A stretch of 64,000 nucleotides of DNA, from NCBI RefSeq assembly GCF_030682845.1, contig NZ_JAUXNK010000075.1, positions 119,904-183,903 of the forward strand. The letters run 5' to 3'. Positions 18,139 through 25,633 of the stretch are shown in pieces. The notes beneath the pieces are model-generated. The model ran no database searches. It was not told where the DNA came from and was given only the letters and a program-made list of their open reading frames with translations. Positions within the stretch are counted from its first letter, which is position 1. Each line of letters starts with the position of its first letter. A program made the translations under genes and the position numbers. Source of the DNA: Methanolobus sp. GTDB lineage: Archaea; Halobacteriota; Methanosarcinia; Methanosarcinales; Methanosarcinaceae.

Positions 18139-18858
18139 TTACATACCTCCGATTGCTACTACACCCATGATGGCAGCTAAGAATGTTGCAACAAAGGACG
18201 CGAACACAGCTTTTGGGAATCTCTTGAACTTGGGGTCATGGAAACCTTCGATGGTTCCTCCGATGTTGTATGAGGGTATGACCGCATTAACAAAGAAAAG
18301 ACCAATAGCGAAAATGCTTGCAATTCCTATGAAGTCTGCCTCAGGCAACCCATTCTCGATACTGAGAAGGGAATAGTATATCAAAGACCCGCCAAATCCT
18401 CCAAGTCCGGCACCTATGATGCCGCTTATGAAAGATGCTGTCGGTATTGCGTGACCCTCTGTGCCCTGTGATACATAGAGGTCCTGCCTGTCCTTCGTTA
18501 TGGGGTCATACTTGACCTTTGCAGATGCTGCCGGGCAACCAACGCCATAAACATACATCCACTGTCCGACAAGCATTGTAACTGATATCATTATCATGGC
18601 ACCAACAGTTCCGGATGCTATGATAAGTCCCATACTGTCAGTCACATTCATCATGTACCCTGCTGTTACAAGGCCGGTAAGACCTGCCCCTGCAGCAAGC
18701 TGAACTGTACCTGTACCTACTCCAGTTGCCTGTGCCATAGCTGCCGGGGCTCCACCTACAGGTACTAAATGGACACCCAATGAAATAAGTACACCACCGA
18801 GGGTAATTAAAAGTATATTAAGAAAATCTTCTGCTATAATTCCAACAATATCTATCAA
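18139..18858 (-). CDS. mtrD: Methyl-H4MPT:CoM methyltransferase subunit D
   Basis: The 239-residue membrane subunit has six or so hydrophobic helices and conserved segments such as TGLVTAGYMMNVTDSMGLIIASG and GCPAASAKVKYDPITKDRQ. It is part of the sodium-translocating core. It overlaps mtrE by four bases. Confidence 0.97.
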   Translation of the reverse strand: MIDIVGIIAEDFLNILLITLGGVLISLGVHLVPVGGAPAAMAQATGVGTGTVQLAAGAGLTGLVTAGYMMNVTDSMGLIIASGTVGAMIMISVTMLVGQWMYVYGVGCPAASAKVKYDPITKDRQDLYVSQGTEGHAIPTASFISGIIGAGLGGFGGSLIYYSLLSIENGLPEADFIGIASIFAIGLFFVNAVIPSYNIGGTIEGFHDPKFKRFPKAVFASFVATFLAAIMGVVAIGGM

Positions 18859-19766
18859 GCTGCCACCTCTGCTTCCTCATCTATCTTATAAGGCCCAAAT
18901 GCCTTACGAGCAGCTACTTCGATCTTCCTGTTCCATATAGCCAGCAACAGTACAATGACAACACCTGCTATGATGGATTCCCATCCAAGGGTTTCATTGA
19001 TCGAAGGATCGAATACTACAGTTATCCATCCGCTGAGGAACACGACCATACCGAAGGCAATCCCTGTGGCAGGTCCTCCGAACTTGGCACAGAACCATGA
19101 GTTGTCGATACCGTTCCTGATACCGGATTCTGCTTTCCTCACGATGTTTCCGGAGTTGGCGGCGTTCAGGCCTGACCCGAACTCCACGTTCTGGAATTCA
19201 CGTTCTGCACCATAGTGGACATCACCTGTGGAAGATCCTATCGCACCGACAGTGATTCCCCAAATGAATGCCAGCAGTGGCAGTGAGAATGGGTGTCCCA
19301 TAACGGCTGTCATAAGATACGATACAACAAGTATACAGAAAGTAGTAATGAATGCGTATCCCATAATGACAGGGGTGTGTGATTGTACGATGTCAAGATA
19401 TAGTGGCTGTTTGAAACGTTTTTGGCTTGCTACTCTGCCAAAATAACCTGTGACTGAATAAGTACCGTGTACAACTGCTCCGACAATGGCTCCTATGGCC
19501 AGTGCCAGGATAACAGATGCGCCGGTGCTCATCAGAACAGCAGCAGTAGTTCCACCGATCGCACACATAAGTGCATTCGATGGTGGTTCACCAGAAATAG
19601 CTTTGTTATAGATCCTGTGTGGATACATCATCTGGGGCGCTAATTGCACTTGGGAGTTCGGGTTACTCTGGGACCCTACATCAGATTCAAGGTCCTCCGA
19701 GGCACCAGCAATAGTTGCTGCGGCTCCGATCAGTGCCATTACGCCCATACTTGTGAGCGGTTCCAT
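18855..19766 (-). CDS. mtrE: Methyl-H4MPT:CoM methyltransferase subunit E
   Basis: MtrE is the largest membrane subunit (303 residues here) of the Mtr complex, with about six hydrophobic helices and conserved regions such as DVHYGAEREFQNVEFG and KAESGIRNGIDNSWFCAKFGGP, the latter in a cytoplasmic loop. It is the first gene of the operon. A strong AGGAGG lies 8 nt before the ATG, consistent with high expression of an energy-conserving complex. Confidence 0.97.
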   Translation of the reverse strand: MEPLTSMGVMALIGAAATIAGASEDLESDVGSQSNPNSQVQLAPQMMYPHRIYNKAISGEPPSNALMCAIGGTTAAVLMSTGASVILALAIGAIVGAVVHGTYSVTGYFGRVASQKRFKQPLYLDIVQSHTPVIMGYAFITTFCILVVSYLMTAVMGHPFSLPLLAFIWGITVGAIGSSTGDVHYGAEREFQNVEFGSGLNAANSGNIVRKAESGIRNGIDNSWFCAKFGGPATGIAFGMVVFLSGWITVVFDPSINETLGWESIIAGVVIVLLLAIWNRKIEVAARKAFGPYKIDEEAEVAA

Positions 19767-19884
19767 TCACATTTCCTCCTTTTTATTTTATCATTCTTAA
19801 GGGTAAATAGCACCAGAGATACAACACTGTCTGTTCTATCTCCTATCATACTTGATATGGCGTAAACTAACGTCAGGTGGTTTG

Positions 19885-19914
19885 CATTATATTAAATACT
19901 TATTAAACCTTTCG
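19885..19914 (-). promoter_or_regulatory. Probable promoter of the mtr operon
   Basis: Read on the minus strand, an AT-rich core (TTTAATATAATG) lies about 120 nt before the mtrE ATG, preceded by CGAAAGG, which resembles a purine-rich BRE. Transcription would start near 19862, giving a leader of about 95 nt. The adjacent TTTAATAAG could serve as an alternative TATA box. Confidence 0.5.
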
Positions 19915-20020
19915 AATGAAATCTTATGAAAAACCCTTGTGACCTATTAAAATCGCATATTAACGAAGGTACAAAAATATAATTTTCCATCTATATAATA
20001 TTTTGACTACTTAACTCGTG

Positions 20021-20407
20021 TCATTCCCGCCGGTCAAAGTTAAGTATATATATGTCCGGCCTGGGCTTTTTACCGCTGCCTCTGGCAAAATCCATGTAAC
20101 ATCTGCTGCATAGCAGGCGGGAGTTGAGGGAAGCTATTTCTGCGGTGCCGGGCACAAGTCTTGCAAAAAGGAATGATGGCTCTACTTCAAGATCTAAAGA
20201 TGCGGCTTTGAGGTATTCTCTTATGTGCTCTTCAAATATCTCGAGGTCATCCGCCTGGAGTCCCCTTGTATTGATCGTAATACCGCAGCATCCGCAGGGA
20301 AGTGCAAAGATATCCTCCTCGATGAGGAAAACAGGTTTGGCAAGAATGTTCCTTAATTTGTTCTCAAGTTGCCCGCGGTTCTTTGATAGTCTGTCTGTTA
20401 TTCTCAT
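20021..20407 (-). CDS. Cysteine-containing archaeal protein, unknown function
   Basis: The 128-residue protein has two cysteine groups, CGCC (about 38-41) and C-x2-C in LLCSRCYMDFARG (about 100-103), that could bind a metal together. The start overlaps the end of the U32-type gene by four bases, so the two are very probably cotranscribed and coupled. I do not recognise a named family with confidence. Its tie to the U32 gene suggests a role in the same modification or metal-centre pathway, but this is inference. Confidence 0.6.
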   Translation of the reverse strand: MRITDRLSKNRGQLENKLRNILAKPVFLIEEDIFALPCGCCGITINTRGLQADDLEIFEEHIREYLKAASLDLEVEPSFLFARLVPGTAEIASLNSRLLCSRCYMDFARGSGKKPRPDIYILNFDRRE

Positions 20408-21435
20408 ATACTTCTCTCCGTATTCAGGGGCTGAAGCAGTTGTTGCTCACCCTCGGAAGAGTATATCTGTACGACCCTCTCCGTGAGCCTTTTGCAATAT
20501 CCGCACCTGATGCATACCTTATCGCAGCGCTTCCATTGGGAAATAGCGCCTTCGAGTTCCTTGTTAGGTATGTAGAACAGGTCCCTTATGTCCTTCGGGC
20601 AGTCAAGCAGGTCCATCAGATTGCCATCGTAGTGCCTTCCTGCATATGCTCTGACGTTGTTCAGTATCCAGTTGGGAAAGTGTGTCCTTCCGCCGATCTT
20701 GAACGTATCCGTTATATGTTCGTACTCCTTGAGGTCCTCAGGCCTTATCCAGGGTGATTTAATAAGCTGCTGAGGGTCGTTGATCCTGAGTGAGAGGCAC
20801 TTATAATAATAGTAATCGTCAAGAACGTTCAGTTTCGGGCCAGGACCGTTGGCATGTGAGAAGAAGTTGAAGTGTGCGTACCTGAAAGGGCACTGGTATA
20901 GACATCCTTCATTCACCAGTAGCTTCAGCCCGCAGGAGACTGATTCTTTGATGGCTTCAAGCTTTTGGAAGTCCCTGTTGACAGCAGGATCTATAACAAT
21001 AGTGTCTGCGCCCAGTTCCTCGTAGAACACTGCTTTCTGCGGCGAGTCCACGAAGGAAAGCACTGACACTACTACTTCCATGTCATATTCTCTTGAGAGC
21101 ATCTCTACAAAATAAGGCTCTGCAACTGTAATGGAATCAATGCCTGATTTATTGAGCTGGTCAAAGTACCAGTTGATCTTATTGAAACCCTGGGGAGTCA
21201 GGTGCTGCCCTCCCATGCATGAACTGTTGAGGACCACTTCCATCTTAACGCCCTTTTCGTGCGCATACTCGGTCTGCTCCCGTATCTCCTCAAGTCCTGG
21301 CGCGCTTAGGTTTGTCCTCCCGGTTCCAACATAGTCGGGAGCCCCGGCCATATACACAGCATAGATATCTTCCGGACAAGCTAACAGGTCCTGAAGTCCT
21401 TCCATATGCCCTGCGTGCGGTACGTAAAGTTTCAT
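20404..21435 (-). CDS. U32-family (peptidase U32-like) protein
   Basis: The 343-residue protein shows the U32 pattern: a barrel of repeated strands (VKMEVVLNSS, DSITVAEP, MEVVVSV, ADTIVIDP, LKLLVNEGC), the NEGCLYQCPFR cysteine motif near residue 175 and a C-terminal cysteine cluster (CDKVCIRCGYC). Despite the name, many U32 proteins are not peptidases: UbiU/UbiV and RlhA act in oxygen-independent hydroxylation and some bind Fe-S clusters through four cysteines. An Fe-S cluster is plausible here. It overlaps the next gene by four bases. The substrate is unknown. Confidence 0.75.
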   Translation of the reverse strand: MKLYVPHAGHMEGLQDLLACPEDIYAVYMAGAPDYVGTGRTNLSAPGLEEIREQTEYAHEKGVKMEVVLNSSCMGGQHLTPQGFNKINWYFDQLNKSGIDSITVAEPYFVEMLSREYDMEVVVSVLSFVDSPQKAVFYEELGADTIVIDPAVNRDFQKLEAIKESVSCGLKLLVNEGCLYQCPFRYAHFNFFSHANGPGPKLNVLDDYYYYKCLSLRINDPQQLIKSPWIRPEDLKEYEHITDTFKIGGRTHFPNWILNNVRAYAGRHYDGNLMDLLDCPKDIRDLFYIPNKELEGAISQWKRCDKVCIRCGYCKRLTERVVQIYSSEGEQQLLQPLNTERSI

Positions 21436-21496
21436 TGTTTGCTGGTAATCCTGAATTAAGATAAGTATTTTGGTATGCGGAGGCCAAAACTATATC

Positions 21497-22333
21497 ATGT
21501 TTCAGCTATCTCTTTATGGTATGATACTTGGCGCCTCATCCTTCGCAGGCAGTTTTTCGCAGATAGCATCAGAAGTGGAATCCATAGAACTCTACATTCC
21601 CAAGATGGGACTTTACAGCAATGCGATACTCAGGAATGATCTTCTTGACAAGATAATCGATGAGCTGTCGACAATTGATCTGTACACTTCCCTGCATGCA
21701 CCTTATTTTGCCGCCTCGCCCACTTATCCGCAGGATGTACTGGTGGACACCGGGGACATGGATGATGTTGCTTTCCGGCTTATCCGGGAATCCATAGAGA
21801 TTGCAGGCAGGCTTGGTTCGCGTGCTGTGGTGCTGCATCCGGGAAGAGTAAACGGCAATCGTGAGAGGGCTTTCTCCTCAATGGTCGGCAATCTCCGCTC
21901 AATCGCCCAAACAGCAGAAGAGCATGGGGTAATGCTGGGTCTTGAGAACAAAGAAGGTACGGATCAGGGCAATTTATGCACCGGCTATGCAGAGCTGATA
22001 AGAGCGATCGAGGAAGTCAATTCTGATAATCTGGGTATAACTTTTGATATAGGGCACGCCAATCTTACGTGCGGGGGCAATATGGTGAAGCTGCGCGAGT
22101 TCGCAGGCGCCATAGCTACGTATGTAGTGCATGTGCACGTACACGATAACAGGGGCATATGGCTGGAGCATTACGATGGTGACGAGCACCTGGCACCGGG
22201 AAAAGGGATAATAGACTATAGCGTCCTCAACGAACTGACCGGCTACAGAGGCATCTACAACATGGAAGTCTTTTCCATGGAAGATGTGGTGAAAGGCAGG
22301 GAAACAATCCTTAATGCTATCCGCATACCTTAG
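21497..22333 (+). CDS. Sugar phosphate isomerase/AP endonuclease-type TIM-barrel protein
   Basis: The 278-residue protein has the xylose-isomerase-like TIM-barrel pattern: LHAPYF near residue 60, AVVLHPGRV, GVMLGLENKEG, LGITFDIGHAN and VVHVHVHDNRG, where the His, Glu and Asp residues form the usual divalent-metal site. The family includes endonuclease IV and sugar isomerases or epimerases, so the substrate cannot be assigned. CGGAGG lies 13 nt before the ATG at 21497. The stop overlaps that of the downstream stress-protein gene by four bases. Confidence 0.8.
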   Translation: MFQLSLYGMILGASSFAGSFSQIASEVESIELYIPKMGLYSNAILRNDLLDKIIDELSTIDLYTSLHAPYFAASPTYPQDVLVDTGDMDDVAFRLIRESIEIAGRLGSRAVVLHPGRVNGNRERAFSSMVGNLRSIAQTAEEHGVMLGLENKEGTDQGNLCTGYAELIRAIEEVNSDNLGITFDIGHANLTCGGNMVKLREFAGAIATYVVHVHVHDNRGIWLEHYDGDEHLAPGKGIIDYSVLNELTGYRGIYNMEVFSMEDVVKGRETILNAIRIP

Positions 22334-22752
22334 GCAGCTGCTGCTCCATTGTAGTTGGGAGGCACCACAAGCACCAGCACATCGGATAACTGCAATACTT
22401 TTTCAGTTACAGTGCCTAAAAATTTCTTAATGCCGCTCTTCCCCTGTGTACCCATCACTATCCTGTCCACGTTGCGCTCTTTTGCCACCTCTACTATTTT
22501 TTCAGGGGCACTGCCATCCATTATGATCGTTTCGATGAGTTCTTCCTGGCATCCCATCTTCATGAGTGTGTCTTTGATAGCCTGAAGTGCATTCTCAGCA
22601 CCTTCATTGCGCCATGTTTTCCTGGTAATGCCCTTGTCAGGCACTACATGGAGGACTATTAACTGGTAGTCGTGTTTAATTGCGATCTTAGCTGCAACCT
22701 TTGCAGCATTCTCCGCATATGCCGAACCATCTGTTGGTATCAAGATTTTCAT
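22330..22752 (-). CDS. Universal stress protein, UspA family
   Basis: The 140-residue protein starts MKILIPTDGSAYAENA and ends with the nucleotide-binding pattern G-x2-G-x8-G-T (MGTQGKSGIKKFLGTVTEKVL), close to the ATP-binding class. The ATG at 22752 is chosen because the Usp core starts there; the frame could extend 28 residues, but that part covers the AT-rich promoter (AATATTTAATATTT). The short distance between that box and the ATG suggests a very short leader. It is convergent with the TIM-barrel gene with overlapping stops. Confidence 0.92.
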   Translation of the reverse strand: MKILIPTDGSAYAENAAKVAAKIAIKHDYQLIVLHVVPDKGITRKTWRNEGAENALQAIKDTLMKMGCQEELIETIIMDGSAPEKIVEVAKERNVDRIVMGTQGKSGIKKFLGTVTEKVLQLSDVLVLVVPPNYNGAAAA

Positions 22753-22848
22753 TATTTGGGGATATGTCACGCAAATATTAAATATTTGGGTTTGTAATGT
22801 ATGTATTATACTGGCTGCAATACAATTTATGATCAAGGAAGTGCAAAG

Positions 22849-23313
22849 GTGAACAAATACCAGAAATTCAAGAAAATGGATACTAAGAGTTATTCAGATG
22901 TGACCCGCTTCCTCAAGAAGACCACACATCTCACAGCAAGGGAATGGGTGACTGCCCGCCTATGTGCGGATTTCAAGAACCTTTCCAACCAGTCAGAAAT
23001 GACCTGGATAGGAGAAAAGCTTCCTGAGCTTGTTCCCTTCATGGAAGAAACATACACCAGGCAGGAAGTCTCCAATGCGCGTGCAACCTTCAAAAAGAAA
23101 GTCCAGCGAAGTGGAACTACATTCTTCTATGCATACTATGCAGGCCTGATCACCCAGGAAGAGATGCTCGGAATAATTCACCAGATCGTTACAGACATCA
23201 AAAAGCTCATGGTCACAGAAGGCAGCGAAGTCCCTGAGGAACATGCAACTGAGGTCCAGCTATTGATCGCTGAGGTGCTTCGCAGGATAAACGAGTCCCT
23301 GGACGAGGATTAA
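22849..23313 (+). CDS. DUF5806-like conserved archaeal protein
   Basis: About 154 residues are encoded from a GTG at 22849, which has AAGGA about 10 nt upstream; an ATG at 22801 would add 16 residues. The sequence KYQKFKKMD, LTAREWVTARLCADFKN, GEKLPELVPFM and KVQRSGTTFFYAYYAG matches the pattern of the DUF5806 family seen in haloarchaea and methanogens. It is mostly helical, with no catalytic motif evident. The function is unknown. The divergent neighbour is the universal stress protein gene. Confidence 0.75.
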   Translation: MNKYQKFKKMDTKSYSDVTRFLKKTTHLTAREWVTARLCADFKNLSNQSEMTWIGEKLPELVPFMEETYTRQEVSNARATFKKKVQRSGTTFFYAYYAGLITQEEMLGIIHQIVTDIKKLMVTEGSEVPEEHATEVQLLIAEVLRRINESLDED

Positions 23314-23337
23314 AAGGAAGGCATGGGTTTGTTGCAT

Positions 23338-23592
23338 TTATCGCAGCGATCTGCGATATCTTTCGATCATCCTCATCTCTATCTGTCTCAGATACCTGGC
23401 CTGCACTACTGATACATACAGGGTGCTGTCGCCAAGTTTCACAACTATGTCCGACTCCTTTGGGATGCTGAACTCTACAGGATATATGGCAGGTCCCCCG
23501 CAGGTCGTGCACAGCCTGAAATCCTTGCCAGATTTTTTTATGAATTCTTCTACTTCTTTCTCTATCCGGATTTGCACTGGATTGTCTGTCAT
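23338..23592 (-). CDS. Small conserved protein with a C-x2-C motif
   Basis: This 84-residue protein has a CTTCGG motif near residue 28, an intervening beta-rich part (YPVEFSIPKESDIVVKLGDSTLYVSV) and a basic C-terminal helix (QIEMRMIERYRRSLR). Only one cysteine pair is present, so a metal site would need dimerisation. The family is not recognised. It is divergent from SRP19 and convergent with the DUF5806-like gene. Confidence 0.55.
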   Translation of the reverse strand: MTDNPVQIRIEKEVEEFIKKSGKDFRLCTTCGGPAIYPVEFSIPKESDIVVKLGDSTLYVSVVQARYLRQIEMRMIERYRRSLR

Positions 23593-23697
23593 GGGACTAA
23601 ACCCTTCTTTTCACTACTTAAGTTTTATTCTTCTCCCGGCAGCAGGCCTTCCCGGGCAAATTTAAATTTAATGAGTTCCAATGTATGCTCCATGTTA

Positions 23698-23994
23698 ATG
23701 AAGGATAAGGGAAAACTCGTTATCTGGCCTGTATATATCGACAAGACCAGATCAAGAAGTAATGGCCGTATTATCTCTCGGAAGTCCTCTGTGAGTGAAC
23801 CTACTCTCCAGGAAATAGGCCTTGCAGCCCAAAAGCTGGGAATGGCCCCGGAAATTGAAGCTGATAAAGCTTATCCGAAGTCCTGGTGGGAGTCTAAAGG
23901 CAGGGTCCTGATAGATAATACTGCACCAAAGACAGCGCTAGCCCGAAAGATAGCTTCCACCATCAAAGACATGCGCTCCGGTCAGACAAAATAA
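23698..23994 (+). CDS. srp19: Signal recognition particle 19-kDa protein
   Basis: The 98-residue protein binds the tips of helices 6 and 8 of SRP RNA and prepares the RNA for SRP54. It has the SRP19 pattern VIWPVYIDKTRSRSNGRIIS, AAQKLGMAPEIEADKAYPKSWWESKGRVLI and a basic C terminus. The ATG at 23698 is chosen by family length. A TATA-like caaatttaaattt lies about 25-35 nt upstream, so the mRNA is probably leaderless or nearly so. Confidence 0.93.
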   Translation: MKDKGKLVIWPVYIDKTRSRSNGRIISRKSSVSEPTLQEIGLAAQKLGMAPEIEADKAYPKSWWESKGRVLIDNTAPKTALARKIASTIKDMRSGQTK

Positions 23995-24027
23995 TCCTGT
24001 TGATACTTACAGCAAGCAACCCCAAAG

Positions 24028-24101
24028 CAGGGAACGATCAAAAAATGAGTAAATAGTGATCTCTGGATCAAAATTATAAATCAAAAAGGTCCTGTTCCCT
24101 G
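24028..24101. other. Structured intergenic element between SRP19 and Sec61-beta genes
   Basis: CAGGGAAC (24028-24035) pairs perfectly with GTTCCCTG (24094-24101). Inside, TGATC (24057-24061) and GATCA (24066-24070) form a small hairpin with a TCTG loop. The element lies between two convergent genes and is T-rich when read from the Sec61-beta side, so it may be a shared terminator or a small RNA. This is inference from base pairing only. Confidence 0.3.
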
Positions 24102-24107
24102 GAAATC

Positions 24108-24287
24108 TCAGGGAAGAGGCCATATTCCAAAGCTGGCGTCAAGTATCATTATTACCAGGCCGATTACCACGCCTGAGGCAACTACTGTCTTTGGATTGAT
24201 ATGTATTGCTTTCTTGTCAGCCTCGTAATAGCGCATGAGGCCGGCCGATGACATCAGCCCGCTGCCGCTGGATTTCTTCTTTGTCAT
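24108..24287 (-). CDS. secG: Sec61-beta (archaeal SecG) preprotein translocase subunit
   Basis: A 59-residue protein is encoded here. It begins MTKKKSSGSGLMSSAGLMRYYE, shortened here to its pattern of a basic, Gly/Ser-rich N terminus, then reads HINPKTVVASG and a single membrane helix (VVIGLVIMILDASFG), ending IWPLP. This matches archaeal Sec61-beta, the small subunit of the SecYE-beta channel. GGAG lies 7 nt before the ATG. The gene stands 97 nt downstream of the mtnA-type gene. Confidence 0.9.
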   Translation of the reverse strand: MTKKKSSGSGLMSSAGLMRYYEADKKAIHINPKTVVASGVVIGLVIMILDASFGIWPLP

Positions 24288-24384
24288 TATTATCTCCGTG
24301 AACCTTTATTCAGTGATATATGATTAGTTGTTATATTAGTTATTTGCTATCATTGATGGACTTAATCATTTAAAAGATTGTGCC

Positions 24385-25404
24385 TCAGGGAAGCACCTCG
24401 TCCAGCAGGAAAGGCGGGTGGAACACACCATTCTCAGTGATTATCCCGCTGATGTTCTCCATTGGGGTAGCGTCAAAAGCAGGGTTGTACACCTTTACAT
24501 CTGCTGGTGCAGTCTGGGCACCCCTGCAGAACCTGAGCTCGTCCTCATCCCTCAGTTCTATGGTCACAGTCTCTTCCCAGCCCTCAAAATCAAAGGTTGA
24601 GACCGGTGCCGCGACATAGAACGGTATTTCATGTTCCTTTGCCAGCACCGAGAGGGTGTAGGTTCCGATCTTATTGAACACTGCATCCCCTGTTATCCTG
24701 TCCGCTCCAACAATAATCTTGTCTACCATACCCTTTCTCATCACATGCCCGGCCATAGAGTCGGTAATAAGTGTCACCGGGATATTGTCCTGCATTAATT
24801 CCCATGTTGTGATCCTGCTTCCCTGGTTTAGGGGACGGGTCTCGCAGGCTATCACATTGATCTTCTTCCCTGCCTCCACTGCCGAGCGCACTACGCCAAG
24901 AGCAGTACCCCAGTCCACACAGGCCATCCTTCCGGCGTTGCAGTAGGTCATAACGGTATCACCGTCCTTGAGCAGTTTTGCCCCATGCTTGCCTATCATC
25001 TTATTAGTAGCCACATCTTCATTTGCGATGTTCTTTGCTTCGGAAAGGGTAATGTCCCTGATGCCTTCCACATCGTAGGCATCTGATGTTGCATCGATGA
25101 CCCTGTCAACTCCCCATGCCAGGTTCACTGCGGTAGGACGTGTGGCCTTGATGGTCTTTGCAGCTATATCCATGTCCCTTATCAACGCATCCATCGTGCC
25201 GGCACTGCTCAGCGTGGCTGCAAGCGCTACTCCGAAACCACCGGCTGCACCAAGAGCCGGCGCCCCTCTTACCCGAAGGGACCTGATGGCTTCGCAGAGG
25301 GAGCTCAGAGTGTTACACTCAATTACCTTATATTCCAGTGGAAGAAGGGTCTGGTCAATCATTACAATAGAGTTTGATTCGTCATTCCAGTCTATGGTTC
25401 TCAT
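24385..25404 (-). CDS. mtnA: S-methyl-5-thioribose-1-phosphate isomerase family (MtnA/aIF2B-like)
   Basis: The 339-residue protein has the MtnA pattern: SLRVRGAPALGAAGGFGVALA near residue 50, MTYCNAGRMACVDWGTALG with the catalytic cysteine region, CETRPLNQGSR and GADRITGDAVFNKIGTY with the catalytic Asp. In methanogens such enzymes act in methylthioadenosine or 5-deoxyadenosine salvage. Related ribose-1,5-bisphosphate isomerases are usually shorter, so MtnA is the better call. The ATG at 25404 is used; an upstream TTG adds eight residues. Confidence 0.88.
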   Translation of the reverse strand: MRTIDWNDESNSIVMIDQTLLPLEYKVIECNTLSSLCEAIRSLRVRGAPALGAAGGFGVALAATLSSAGTMDALIRDMDIAAKTIKATRPTAVNLAWGVDRVIDATSDAYDVEGIRDITLSEAKNIANEDVATNKMIGKHGAKLLKDGDTVMTYCNAGRMACVDWGTALGVVRSAVEAGKKINVIACETRPLNQGSRITTWELMQDNIPVTLITDSMAGHVMRKGMVDKIIVGADRITGDAVFNKIGTYTLSVLAKEHEIPFYVAAPVSTFDFEGWEETVTIELRDEDELRFCRGAQTAPADVKVYNPAFDATPMENISGIITENGVFHPPFLLDEVLP

Positions 25405-25490
25405 AATATCTATCCGAATAAAAGACAAGCCTTAGATAAAAATGTGAAGGTCAGCTTACACATTTGAAACCAATTATACTTAATAATGTT

Positions 25491-25633
25491 TCGAAAAGTC
25501 TAAAATCTGAGGATATAAACACATTATGGGAATTTGGGTTTGGCTTTTAGGTTATTCTGATGGGGGAACTGCGACAGCTCAGTTTTTCAGCTCTTGCTCT
25601 TGTTCAGACTGTGGTAGGCGGGGGATTAGGTAT
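25491..25633 (+). promoter_or_regulatory. Promoter and long leader of the MFS exporter gene
   Basis: The 14-mer TCGAAAAGTCTAAA (25491-25504) stands 143 nt before the ATG, followed by GATATAAAC, a TATA candidate. A related sequence with the same 14-mer recurs at 30197-30332 in front of another membrane gene. The similarity extends through the GGATTAGGT ribosome-site region into the first codons. This marks a duplicated or conserved regulatory leader of about 140 nt. Confidence 0.5.
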
